A stretch of DNA of 64,000 nt from positions 2,542,001 through 2,606,000 of the forward strand of contig NZ_CP089588.1 of the NCBI RefSeq assembly GCF_021249345.1. Direction: 5' to 3'. Below are positions 41,137 to 50,037 of this stretch, piece by piece (the stretch's first letter is position 1; each line of letters starts with the position of its first letter). The notes beneath the pieces were generated by a model. The model did not search any database. It was given only the letters and a program-made list of their open reading frames with translations, and was not told the DNA's origin. This stretch comes from Halobacterium wangiae (lineage in GTDB: Archaea; Halobacteriota; Halobacteria; Halobacteriales; Halobacteriaceae). Both the position numbers and the translations under genes were made by a program.

Positions 41137-42510
41137 TCAGAACTGGTAGTCCGACTCCCGGATCTGGGCGTAGTTCTTTTTCCGGTAGCGGAACTTCGCG
41201 CGCCGGTACTGCGTGTACAGTTTGAGGCCGCCAGCCGCCGAGCGCGCGTTCGACTTCGAGATGATCTTCCCGCTCTCGCTCGACTCGAACATCTTGCGGG
41301 TGATGCGGATGGTCCGGTCCCAGTCGGCTGGCCCGTACTCGCTGACTACGTCGGCCATCGCGACGTTGCGCCGGATCTCCGTGCCGATGGCGTCGTGCCA
41401 CGCGTCGTTGTAGTCTGTGAGTCGGCCCTCAGCGGCGAGTTCGCCAGCGAGCAGGCCGGTGCGGTGGGCGACGTGGTCGCCGCCCTCGTGGAACGCCGAG
41501 GTCGTCCCCATCGCGCCGCCGACGACAGCGATGCCGGCTTCGGTGGGGGACTCGATGGGACGCGTCGAGGAGATTGGGTACGTCTCCGTGCTCTTGGACT
41601 TCCCGTGGCCCTCGACGAGCGGGAAGTCCGCCTCGACGTCGTACTCGTCGCCGTACAGTTCCTCCAGCAGGCGACGGACGTAGACGCCGCCGGAGGGGAT
41701 CTGCTCGTCGTCTTCGCGGAGCAGTCGCCACTCGCTGGCGTCGAACGCCTCGACGTCCATCCCCATCGGCATCGTGAGGCCGACGCGGGCGACGTTGTCG
41801 CGGTTCGGGAACACCCAGGGGTAGGCCGTTTCGCCGGGCATCCACCCCCACCAGAACTTCATCGAGTCCGCGTCGAACAGCTCGTCGGGGAACCGCCGGT
41901 ACTCCTGGTAGGCGATGTGGTTCGCCGTCGGCGGGGAGAGGAGTTCGCTGGCGCGCTTCCCGTCGGGGAGCAGCGGGTCGAGGACGCGCATCGTCACCTG
42001 GCGCTGTGGGCCGTCCGCGAGAATCAGGTACTCCGTGGTGACCGACTCGCCGTCACCGAGTCTGAGTGTGTGGCTGTGGGCGCCGTCGAGCTCCGAGTCG
42101 ACGGACTTCACGGACGTGCCGACGAGGTACTCCGCGCCCGCGTCCTCCGCGCGGGAGCGGAGCCAGTCGTCGAACTTCGCGCGGTGGAACGTGAACCCGA
42201 AGCCGTCGTAGTCGGCCTCGATGCCCGTGCGGTCGACCGACACGCGTTCCGTGGGACCGATGAACTCCGCGTCCGCGAGTTCCTGCTCGATGACGTCCTC
42301 GGGGATGTCCTCGAACTCCAGGTCGGCGACGTCGAGCCAGTAGTCGAGGAAACCCGCGGCGTCCGTGGAGTCCGGCCCGAGTCGGTCTCGGTCGGCCCGG
42401 GGAACGCCCTTCTCGTAGACGACGACGTCCGCACCTCGCTCGGCGGCCGCGTAGGCGGCAGCGGACCCGGCTGGTCCGCCGCCGACGATGGCCACGTCGA
42501 CGTTGGTCAT
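41137..42510 (-). CDS. Geranylgeranyl reductase family flavoprotein
   Basis: 457 residues. The FAD-binding VAIVGGGPAGSAAAYAAAERG and the later VVGGAMGTTSAFHEGGDHVAHRTG are diagnostic of the family. The PYWG-like signature seen in lipid GGRs appears as WWGWMPG, and the C-terminal 80 residues are basic and Tyr-rich (KLYTQYRRAKFRYRKKN), perhaps for membrane contact. It probably reduces isoprenoid double bonds in a lipid or the quinone tail. It is not necessarily the main archaeol-forming enzyme. Confidence 0.9.
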   Translation of the reverse strand: MTNVDVAIVGGGPAGSAAAYAAAERGADVVVYEKGVPRADRDRLGPDSTDAAGFLDYWLDVADLEFEDIPEDVIEQELADAEFIGPTERVSVDRTGIEADYDGFGFTFHRAKFDDWLRSRAEDAGAEYLVGTSVKSVDSELDGAHSHTLRLGDGESVTTEYLILADGPQRQVTMRVLDPLLPDGKRASELLSPPTANHIAYQEYRRFPDELFDADSMKFWWGWMPGETAYPWVFPNRDNVARVGLTMPMGMDVEAFDASEWRLLREDDEQIPSGGVYVRRLLEELYGDEYDVEADFPLVEGHGKSKSTETYPISSTRPIESPTEAGIAVVGGAMGTTSAFHEGGDHVAHRTGLLAGELAAEGRLTDYNDAWHDAIGTEIRRNVAMADVVSEYGPADWDRTIRITRKMFESSESGKIISKSNARSAAGGLKLYTQYRRAKFRYRKKNYAQIRESDYQF

Positions 42511-42595
42511 AGTCGCCAGTCACCGCGCTGTCCTTAAAGTGCTTCGAGTTTTCACGCCCACAGGTCTCAAGCGGGCCGCGCCCGTGACGGTACGT

Positions 42596-43882
42596 ATGCC
42601 GCGTCTCGACGACCCCGTCGACGTGGGCGGACTCCGCCTGCGCAACCGTCTCTACCGCGCGCCGCTGCTGGAGTGTGCGGGCACCGACGAGGACACCGCG
42701 GAGACGCTCGTCGCGGACCTCGAACCCGCGGCGGCGTCGGGCGCCGGCCTCGTCTGCCAGGGCGCGACCATCGTGCGCAGCGAGAGCGGGTGTGCCGCCC
42801 CAAACATGACCCGCGTCCACGACGACGCGTTCGTCGCCACCCTCTCGCCGGTCCCCGAGGCCATCGAGTCCCACGGCGGCCGCGTGTTCGCGCAACTCGC
42901 TCACGGCGGCCTGCGCTCGATGGAGGTGTGGCACGCGGGCTACCGCGACGCCCACCCGGACCTCGACCAGCTGGCCGTCTCCCGGCCGCCGCTCCCGATG
43001 CGCCTCGCCGACCACGCGGGCTTCCTCGACCTCTCCCCGGACGTCCTCTCTACCGAGGCGGTGTACGAACTCGCTGCCGACTTCGGGCGGGCGGCCGAGC
43101 GACTCGCGGACGCCGGCTACCACGGCATCCACGTCGCCGGCGCGAACATGGGCCTCGTCCAGCAGTTCCTCTCGCCGTTCTACAACCGCCGCGACGACGA
43201 GTTCGGTGACGGCTTCCGGTTCCTCGAAGCCCTCCACGACGAGGTCCGGGCGCGCACGGACGTCCCGCTCATCGCGAAGATTCCGGCCGAGTCGCGGGCG
43301 CCCCGGGTGATCCGTCGTCGCCTCACCGAAGACGACTGCGTCCGCCTCTGCGAGCGCGCCGCAGAGACCGGCTTCGACGCCGTCGTCCCGGTCTCCGGGA
43401 GCCCCTTCTGGGACATGCACATCGTCCGCGGGGAGTATCCGGAGCGCGCCTGGCGCGAGGGTCAGTTCCAAGCCGGGTACGCCGAGGCGTTCGGCAGTCA
43501 GTGGCGCGCCCGTCTCGTCTCGCTCGCGAACCGTCTCCAGGCCCGCAACGCGACGTTCGAACCCGCGTGGAACGCCGACCTCTGCCGGCGCGTCAGGGAG
43601 CGCGTGGACGTCCCGGTGATGCTGGAGGGCGGCGTCCGCGAGCGCGAGCGGATGGACCGCCTGCTCGGCGACGCCTGCGACCTGGTGGGGATGGGCCGGC
43701 CGTTCTACGCAGAACCCCGCCTCCCGGCGCGCCTGCTCAACGACGGCGGCGCTGCTGTCTGCGAGAACTGCAACAACTGCACGGTCCCCCAGGTCACCGG
43801 TGCCCCCGGCATCTGCCGCACGCCGTCGGTGCTCGCCGAGCGCGGCCGCCTCGAACGCGAGCACGCCTACGACCGCGACTGA
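42596..43882 (+). CDS. Old yellow enzyme-type NADH:flavin oxidoreductase
   Basis: 428 residues from ATG 42596. A single FMN-binding TIM barrel: LRLRNRLYRAPLLECAG, then QLAHGGLRSMEVWH and VPVMLEGGVRERE. The C-terminus carries CENCNNCTVPQVTGAPGIC, a cysteine cluster like the 4Fe-4S ligand set in 2,4-dienoyl-CoA reductase-type members, though the FAD domain of those enzymes is absent. It is divergent from the GGR-like gene (85-base gap). A role in reducing enones or a polyunsaturated acyl/quinone compound is plausible. Confidence 0.9.
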   Translation: MPRLDDPVDVGGLRLRNRLYRAPLLECAGTDEDTAETLVADLEPAAASGAGLVCQGATIVRSESGCAAPNMTRVHDDAFVATLSPVPEAIESHGGRVFAQLAHGGLRSMEVWHAGYRDAHPDLDQLAVSRPPLPMRLADHAGFLDLSPDVLSTEAVYELAADFGRAAERLADAGYHGIHVAGANMGLVQQFLSPFYNRRDDEFGDGFRFLEALHDEVRARTDVPLIAKIPAESRAPRVIRRRLTEDDCVRLCERAAETGFDAVVPVSGSPFWDMHIVRGEYPERAWREGQFQAGYAEAFGSQWRARLVSLANRLQARNATFEPAWNADLCRRVRERVDVPVMLEGGVRERERMDRLLGDACDLVGMGRPFYAEPRLPARLLNDGGAAVCENCNNCTVPQVTGAPGICRTPSVLAERGRLEREHAYDRD

Positions 43883-44526
43883 GCCGCGAACAGACGGACG
43901 AAGCCGCCAGCGCGCCGTTCGTCGAACGTGAGCCGCGCGTACTGGGCCATCGCCCCGCGCGCGTCGTCGATCTGCCTGTCGAGTTCGGCGCCGGGGTCCG
44001 ACTGGCTCTCACCGGGCGAGCCGGCCGCGACGAACGCGTCGAACAGCCGGTTGAGCCGCCGTGCGAACCGGCGGTCGCTGCGGCCAGCCTCGAGCACGGC
44101 GACGTGGCCGCCCGGCGCGAGGCGGTCGACCCACTCCCGGATGCCGTCGACCGGGTCTGCGAGCAGGCCGACGACGAACGACCCGAGTATCCCGTCCACG
44201 TCGTCGACCGGCGGGCGTGCAGCGTCGCCGCGGACCAGGTGGACGTTCCGCCAGCCGGCGCGCTCGACGCCCGCCCGGGCCTGTGAGAGCATTCGCGGCG
44301 TGAGGTCGACGCCGACGACCGTGCCCTCCGGGCCGACGCGCTCGCGGAGGTAGCCGAGGTTCGCGCCGGTGCCACAGCCGAGATCGACGACCGTGTCGCC
44401 CGCCGTCAGCGCGAGCGCGTCGGTGGCCTCGCTCCGCAGGCTACCGAGGCCGGGGAGGAGCCGGCTGAACCAGTCGTACGCGCGGGCCCAGCGGGCGTAG
44501 AACGTCTGCGTCTCGGCGACAGTCAC
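43867..44526 (-). CDS. Class I SAM-dependent methyltransferase (UbiE-like)
   Basis: 219 residues. YDWFSRLLPGLGSLRSEA precedes motif I VVDLGCGTGANLGYL, then VVGVDLTPRMLSQA and GGHVAVLEAG. This matches the UbiE/COQ5-like group acting on quinones or lipids, but the assignment to menaquinone methylation is not proven. The 3' end overlaps the convergent flavin oxidoreductase by 16 bases. Confidence 0.88.
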   Translation of the reverse strand: MTVAETQTFYARWARAYDWFSRLLPGLGSLRSEATDALALTAGDTVVDLGCGTGANLGYLRERVGPEGTVVGVDLTPRMLSQARAGVERAGWRNVHLVRGDAARPPVDDVDGILGSFVVGLLADPVDGIREWVDRLAPGGHVAVLEAGRSDRRFARRLNRLFDAFVAAGSPGESQSDPGAELDRQIDDARGAMAQYARLTFDERRAGGFVRLFAAQSRS

Positions 44527-44574
44527 ACCACTGAGTTCGGTCGGCCGTCACAAAAGTCCGCGGGCACTCCCGGC

Positions 44575-44892
44575 TCAGTCGGCGCGCTCGATGGGTTTGA
44601 GTCCGTAGGCGAGGCTCCCGACGAGTCCGAGCACGACCGGGATTGCGAAACTCACGTACAGCAGTTGCCCCGACCCCCAGTAGGCCGCGAGTCGCCCCGC
44701 GTCCGCGAGGACCACGAGGAAGCCGAGCCACGCGAGGAGTCCGAACCCGACGCCCGTGGCGAGTGCCCGGGACCACGAGGGTGCGAGTACACCGACGACG
44801 ATGCCGCCGACGAGCAGGCCGACCCAGTGTACCCAGGCGAGCGCGAAGGCGGCGACGACGCCGACGGTGCCGACCGCGGCGCGGCGCATCAC
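44575..44892 (-). CDS. Small membrane protein, unknown function
   Basis: 105 residues, four TMs (about 5-22, 23-45, 48-66, 72-97). Its start overlaps the stop of the penicillin acylase gene by 4 bases, so it is translated with it. Perhaps an accessory for the secreted or membrane-bound acylase; otherwise no clue. Confidence 0.75.
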   Translation of the reverse strand: MMRRAAVGTVGVVAAFALAWVHWVGLLVGGIVVGVLAPSWSRALATGVGFGLLAWLGFLVVLADAGRLAAYWGSGQLLYVSFAIPVVLGLVGSLAYGLKPIERAD

Positions 44893-47255
44893 TCACCACC
44901 CCCGAACTCGATGGTCGGTCCCCCGAACGTCCGGTCGAAGGCGTAGTAGTCGCCGGCCGCCCACGCCGCCAACTGGTCGTCGTACTGGCCGCTGAACGGG
45001 TCGCCGTCGTTCCCGCCGGGGAGCACGACCGTCGCGTCGCCGTCCATCGGTACGACCATCCGCCAGCTACTCCCCACGTCGCTGTCCCGCCGGAAGTTGT
45101 TCACCGTCGCGGGAGAGCCGTCCGTCGGCATCTCGGGGTAGTTGAGGAACGACTGGTCGAACGGGTGGGCGAGCGCGACCACGTTGTAGTCCCCGTACGT
45201 CTCCCAGCCCTCGTCGCCGACGCGGTCGGCGGCCGCGTCGAGCGCGGTCTCCATCGCCGCTGGCGCGCTCGCCGGCGTCGCCTCGCGGTCGAACCACGCC
45301 GCGTCCGCCGGGAGCGTGACTGTCACCCAGTCGCCCGGCCAGTACTCCTCGCCCAGTTCGACTGCGTCGAACCCCGCGCGGTAGAGTTCCTCGCGGTAGG
45401 CGTCGAGGAAGACGGCGAACGCGAGCGCTCCCTCGCTGTCCGCGACCATCCGGTAGTCCCAGTCCGCGAGCGCCTCGAAGGGCGCGCCCGCGCTCTCGAC
45501 GTCGACGGCGTCGAGCAGTCGCGGAACCAGCCGCCGGGCGCGCGTGTCCAGTGCGTCCCGCTGGAGGTCGCGCATGTCTGCCGGGTTCACGTCGCCGGCG
45601 GCCGTCCAGTCGTCGAGCAACTCGTAGATGCGCTCGCCACGGAACGGCGCCGCGAACGACTCCCCGAGGTAGTGCTTGGGGTCGTCGACGATGCGCTGGT
45701 TCGCGGTGGCGACGTACCCGGCGTTCAGCGCGCCGGGTTTCTCCTCGAAGGGGACGAAGCCGTCCCAGGAGGACTCGCCGTACGGCGTGAACCCGGCCCA
45801 CTCGCCCTCGCCCGCGGAGCCGTCGAACACCCACCAGCCCGGCACTTCCTCGCCGTCGACGCGCCGGACGGGGATGCGGCCGGTGACCTTGAAGTACGTG
45901 TTCCCGTCGCGGTCCGCGTAGACGACACACTGCGTCGGCAGGTCGAAGTCCCGCGTCGCATCGCGGAAGTCCTCGACGCCCTCGCTGTGGGCGTAGGCGT
46001 GGATGGCGTCCGTCGTCGCGGTGGCGGTGAGGCCGGTCCACGCGACGCCGACTCGTTCGCCCTCTCGTTCGATTAGTGGCCCGTGGACTGTCTTGCGCTT
46101 CGTGACGGTGACGTCCTCGCCGTCGGCCACCTCGATGGTGTGGTCCTCGGTGTCGAACTCGCGCCACTCCCCCTCGTAGCGGTAGCGATCGCCGTCGACC
46201 TCGTACTCGTAGACGTCCAGGACGTCCGCGCCGGCGTTCGTGAACCCCCACGCCCCCGCGCTGTTCTCCCCGATGATCACGAACGGGACGCCGGGGAAGG
46301 TCACCCCGCGAACCCAGTCGTCGGGGCCGTCGAGGTGCTGCTGGTACCAGACCGGCGGCGCGAGCAGGGAGAGGTGCGGGTCGTTGGCGACGATCGGCTG
46401 GCCGCTCTCGGTGTGCTCGCCACCGACGACCCAGCTGTTCGACCCGACGCCGTCCGGTGACTCGAACGTCGAGAGCCACTCCGTGAGCGCCGCACCGGGG
46501 CCGTCGCTGCGCTCGCTGTCGTCGCCCGCGAGCGAGTCGACCGGCCCCGCGTCCGCGTCGCGGAGAATCGGGCTGTCGTGGTCGTAGCGCCGCGGGAACA
46601 GCTCCTCGTAGGTGTCGCCGAGCGCCTCGCGGAGCTGCGCGCGTCGGAGCGTCTCGAAGCTCCCCGTGAGCGTCCAAGAGATCTGCAACTGGAGGAGCAG
46701 CGTGTCGGCGGGCGTCCACGGCGCGGGCTCGTAGTCCAGCAGTTCGAACTCCGGCGGGAAGCGCTGATCGTCGCGGGCCGCGTTCACGCCCTCGGTGTAC
46801 GCCTCCAGGATCCCTGCGACCTCCGGGTTCCGTGACTGGAGGGCGGTCCAGTTCGCGTCGGCCGCCCGTGCGAAGTCCATCCGGACGTGGAACTCGTCGG
46901 AGTCGAGCGTCGCCTCGCCCACGACGGCCGAAAGCTGGCCGCGCATGAGGCGGCGCTGGAGGTCCATCTGGAACAGTCGGTCGGTGCCGTGCGCGTAGCC
47001 GACGGCGTAGTAGAGCGCGCGCTCGTCGTCGGCACTGACCTCGGGTACGCGGTGCCCGTCGTACTGGAGGGTCGCGGGCCCGTACGGGCTCTCCACCTCG
47101 CCGGGCGTCCCGTCGGTCGTCGACTGCCAGACGTCCCCCGAGAGCGGCGCGAACCGGTCGAGGTAGCTCGCAGCCGGCGTGAACAGGCCGCCTGCCGTCA
47201 CCCCGCCGACGACTGCGGTCACGAGGCCGCGGCGGAGGATGTCGACGTCGTCCAT
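44889..47255 (-). CDS. Penicillin acylase family N-terminal nucleophile hydrolase
   Basis: 788 residues, typical precursor length. An N-terminal hydrophobic segment (LVTAVVGGVTAGGLF) preceded by RR suggests export or membrane anchoring. The beta subunit would begin at Ser272 in GVGSNSWVVGG after autocatalytic cleavage. QPIVANDPHLSLLAPPVWYQ and the Asn in NNFRRDSD near the C-terminus complete the Ntn fold. The family cleaves amides, including beta-lactams and acyl-homoserine lactones; the natural substrate is unknown. Confidence 0.94.
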   Translation of the reverse strand: MDDVDILRRGLVTAVVGGVTAGGLFTPAASYLDRFAPLSGDVWQSTTDGTPGEVESPYGPATLQYDGHRVPEVSADDERALYYAVGYAHGTDRLFQMDLQRRLMRGQLSAVVGEATLDSDEFHVRMDFARAADANWTALQSRNPEVAGILEAYTEGVNAARDDQRFPPEFELLDYEPAPWTPADTLLLQLQISWTLTGSFETLRRAQLREALGDTYEELFPRRYDHDSPILRDADAGPVDSLAGDDSERSDGPGAALTEWLSTFESPDGVGSNSWVVGGEHTESGQPIVANDPHLSLLAPPVWYQQHLDGPDDWVRGVTFPGVPFVIIGENSAGAWGFTNAGADVLDVYEYEVDGDRYRYEGEWREFDTEDHTIEVADGEDVTVTKRKTVHGPLIEREGERVGVAWTGLTATATTDAIHAYAHSEGVEDFRDATRDFDLPTQCVVYADRDGNTYFKVTGRIPVRRVDGEEVPGWWVFDGSAGEGEWAGFTPYGESSWDGFVPFEEKPGALNAGYVATANQRIVDDPKHYLGESFAAPFRGERIYELLDDWTAAGDVNPADMRDLQRDALDTRARRLVPRLLDAVDVESAGAPFEALADWDYRMVADSEGALAFAVFLDAYREELYRAGFDAVELGEEYWPGDWVTVTLPADAAWFDREATPASAPAAMETALDAAADRVGDEGWETYGDYNVVALAHPFDQSFLNYPEMPTDGSPATVNNFRRDSDVGSSWRMVVPMDGDATVVLPGGNDGDPFSGQYDDQLAAWAAGDYYAFDRTFGGPTIEFGGGE

Positions 47256-47329
47256 GAGTTCCGAGTGACTGCCCGCGACTTATAACTGTACAGGTCGGCT
47301 GGCCGACAGGCGCCAGGAGAGGGTGGCTG

Positions 47330-47956
47330 CTACTGGCCGTAGGACTCAAACTTCCGCTCGACGGTCGCCAGCTGCTCCTCGGAGAGTCGGTTCGGCTCGC
47401 CGTGCTGACGGGCCTCGAGGTAGAGCCGACAGAGGTTCTCGACGTGGACCGTGTTCTCGACGGCCGACGGGAGGTCCTCGCCGACGACGACGAGCCCGTG
47501 GTTGGCGAGGATGCAGGCCTTCGACTCGGCCGCCTCCATCTCGTCCACGACGAGTTCCGCGAGTTCGTCCGTGCCGTAGGGGGCGTAGCCCGCGACCGGC
47601 ACCGACCGGCCGACGGCGGTGATCATGTAGTGAATCGGCGGGAGTTCGTCGCCGAGCACGGCGAGCGTCGTCGCCCACGTGGAGTGCGTGTGGACGATGG
47701 CGCCCGCGTCGAGGCGCTGGTAGATGCCGGTGTGCATCGGCACCTCGCTCGTGGGTGCCATCTCGCCGGCCACGACGTCGCCGTCCAGGGTGACGACCGG
47801 GACGTCACTGGCGTCGAACCCGTCGTAGGGCACGCCGGTCGGGGTGGCCGCGAACTGGTCGTCGCGGCGGACGCTCAGGTTGCCCGTGCGGCCGGGCGTC
47901 AGGTCGCTCAACAGCGGTGCGTGGTCGACGACGGCGACGCGTTCGCGGGCGAGCAT
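47330..47956 (-). CDS. Class II aldolase/adducin family protein
   Basis: 208 residues. Zinc ligands [10 protein letters not shown] (HxH) and a later His in [10 protein letters not shown]; the catalytic Glu is in [11 protein letters not shown]. Similar to L-fuculose-1-phosphate aldolase and to the Ald2 aldolases of 5'-deoxyadenosine salvage. Co-transcribed with the HAD gene: its ATG shares one base with the HAD stop codon. Confidence 0.92.
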   Translation of the reverse strand: MLARERVAVVDHAPLLSDLTPGRTGNLSVRRDDQFAATPTGVPYDGFDASDVPVVTLDGDVVAGEMAPTSEVPMHTGIYQRLDAGAIVHTHSTWATTLAVLGDELPPIHYMITAVGRSVPVAGYAPYGTDELAELVVDEMEAAESKACILANHGLVVVGEDLPSAVENTVHVENLCRLYLEARQHGEPNRLSEEQLATVERKFESYGQ

Positions 47957-48654
47957 TACAGTACCAGCCCCGTTAGCTCCCCGAACGCGTCAATCCTGTG
48001 GTCCGGGCGCTCGCGGCCCGCGAGGTCGGCCTCGTCGTTGTTGAACAGCACCGTCGTCAGGCCGAGGGCGTTGCCCCCCGCGATGTCCGCGGTGACGGAG
48101 TCCCCGACCATCACCACTTCGCTGGGTCTGGTGTCGAGTTGGGCCATCGGGAGCGTGAACATCACGCTGCTGGGTTTCTCCCGGCCCGTCTCCTCGGAAG
48201 TGACGACGAGGTCGACGTACTCCTCGATGCCGAGGCGCTCGATCTTCTTCAACTGGATGCGGGTCGTGAGGTTGCTCACGATGGCGACGTCCAGGTCCGA
48301 CTCGTGGAGCGCTTCGAGGGTCTCCTCGACCCCGTCGAACAGCTCCATCTCGTCGACGTACGTCCCCCAGTAGGCTTCGCCGAGCGCGAGCGCGTCACGG
48401 GCGCTGTGGGTGCCGGCGTGTATCTGGATGGCGCGCTTGAAGTAGAGGAACCGCTCGTGGGCGGAGGCCGTGCCCGCGAGTTCCCGTTTGACCTCCCGGC
48501 GCCCCGCCTGGTAGAGCGCCTCGAAGTCCTCCCGACCCGACTCGTAACCGAGTTCGCGGGCCGCCTCCCAGGCCGCCTGCTTGCCGGCCTCGTTGCACTC
48601 CGGGTAGGAGTACAGCGTGTTGTCGAGGTCGACGAACACCGCCTCGTAGGTCAT
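47956..48654 (-). CDS. HAD superfamily hydrolase
   Basis: 232 residues. Motif I is [12 protein letters not shown], motif [10 protein letters not shown] and the final acid motif [17 protein letters not shown], with a helical cap (type C1) between. Most similar to sugar or nucleotide phosphatases of the YjjG/L-2-haloacid-dehalogenase group. Paired with the aldolase gene, so a phosphorylated sugar substrate is plausible. Confidence 0.92.
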   Translation of the reverse strand: MTYEAVFVDLDNTLYSYPECNEAGKQAAWEAARELGYESGREDFEALYQAGRREVKRELAGTASAHERFLYFKRAIQIHAGTHSARDALALGEAYWGTYVDEMELFDGVEETLEALHESDLDVAIVSNLTTRIQLKKIERLGIEEYVDLVVTSEETGREKPSSVMFTLPMAQLDTRPSEVVMVGDSVTADIAGGNALGLTTVLFNNDEADLAGRERPDHRIDAFGELTGLVL

Positions 48655-48709
48655 ACCTCACCGTTCCACGGTTCGCGGGTTAACTTCTGGGTCTGTGGTC
48701 GGCCGCAGT

Positions 48710-49960
48710 CTACGGGAACAGGCCGCGGTACTCGTGGGCGGAGGCGGTCCGTTCGAGCGCGATGGTGTACGCGGCCGTGCGCAGCGTCGGGATCTGCTTC
48801 TCCTCGTACGCGGCGAGCGTCTCGTCGAAGGCGCTCGTGATCCGGGCCTCCAGGTCCCGGTGGACCTCCTCGAGTTCCCAGGAGTACTGCTGGCTGTTCT
48901 GGACCCACTCGAGGTAGGAGACGATGACGCCGCCGGCGTTCGCCAGGATGTCAGGGACGACCGGAATCTCGCGCTCCTCGAGGACGTTCGCGGCGTCGAA
49001 CGTGGTCGGGCCGTTCGCGGCCTCCACGACCACGTCGGCCTCGAGGCGTTCGGCCACGTCGGCTGTAATGACGTCCTCGATGGCCGCCGGGATGAGGGCG
49101 TCGACGTCGAGGGTGAGCAGGTCGTCGTTCGAGATGGAGCCGGCGTCGTAGCCCTCGAGGCGGCCGTCGTTGCCCGCGACGTAGTCGAGGACGTCGTCGA
49201 CGTCGAGGCCGTCGGGGTCGTAGATGGCGCCCGTGACGTCGGAGACGGCGACGACGTTCGCGCCGCGCTCGTCGAGCAGTCTGGCGGTGACGCTGCCGAC
49301 GTTCCCGAAGCCCTGGATGGCGACGTCGGCGTTCCGCACGTCGGTGTCGAAGTACTCGAAGGTCTCCTCGGTGATGATTGCGACGCCGCGTCCGGTCGCC
49401 TCGACGCGACCGTCGGTGCCACCGATCTCCGTCGGTTTGCCGGTGACGACCTCCGGGACGGCGTACCCCTGGTAGACGGAGTAGGTGTCCATGATCCACG
49501 CCATCGTCCGGGGGTCCGTGTTCATGTCCGGCGCGGGGATGTCCGTGTCCGGCCCGATCATCCGACGGATGCCCTCCGTGTAGCGCCGTGTGAGCTGTTC
49601 GATCTCGGTATCGGAGAGCTCCTTCGGGTTGCAGACGATGCCGCCCTTCGCGCCGCCGAAGGGGAGGTCGACGAGCGCCGTCTTCCAGGTCATCCAGCCG
49701 GCGAGCGCCGACACCTCCTCCTGGGAGACGGTCGGGTGGTAGCGGATCCCGCCCTTGTAGGGCCCGCGTGCACTGTCGAACTGGCAGCGGTACGCCTCGA
49801 ACACCTCCACGGTCCCGTCGTCCATGCGGACGGGGAGGCTGACACTGAGTGTGCGTTCGGGGGACTGGAGCCGTTCGTAGATGCCGTCGTCGATGTCGAC
49901 GTACTCCCGTGCGTCCTCCATCTGCGCGAGCATGTTGTCCAGCGGGCCGCTCTCGGTCAT
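48710..49960 (-). CDS. gdhB: Glutamate dehydrogenase (Glu/Leu/Phe/Val family)
   Basis: 416 residues. The catalytic Lys lies in PFGGAKGGIVCNPKEL, the NAD(P) motif is GFGNVGSVTARLL, and the ammonium/glutamate region is RMIGPDTDIPAPDMNTDPRTM. It reversibly deaminates glutamate to 2-oxoglutarate. Haloarchaea usually hold several paralogues with opposite cofactor preference; direction cannot be assigned here. Confidence 0.96.
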   Translation of the reverse strand: MTESGPLDNMLAQMEDAREYVDIDDGIYERLQSPERTLSVSLPVRMDDGTVEVFEAYRCQFDSARGPYKGGIRYHPTVSQEEVSALAGWMTWKTALVDLPFGGAKGGIVCNPKELSDTEIEQLTRRYTEGIRRMIGPDTDIPAPDMNTDPRTMAWIMDTYSVYQGYAVPEVVTGKPTEIGGTDGRVEATGRGVAIITEETFEYFDTDVRNADVAIQGFGNVGSVTARLLDERGANVVAVSDVTGAIYDPDGLDVDDVLDYVAGNDGRLEGYDAGSISNDDLLTLDVDALIPAAIEDVITADVAERLEADVVVEAANGPTTFDAANVLEEREIPVVPDILANAGGVIVSYLEWVQNSQQYSWELEEVHRDLEARITSAFDETLAAYEEKQIPTLRTAAYTIALERTASAHEYRGLFP

Positions 49961-50037
49961 ACTCTGGCAAAAATTGCGGTCCGTACAAGTGTGTGCCGTA
50001 TCGAACCCGCCGTGCTACGCGACCACACGACGGAGTG

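Noticed and set aside
45067-47349. Second long minus-strand frame across the penicillin acylase
   Set aside because: It is a shifted frame, extremely rich in Arg and Pro; the acylase frame has clear catalytic motifs.
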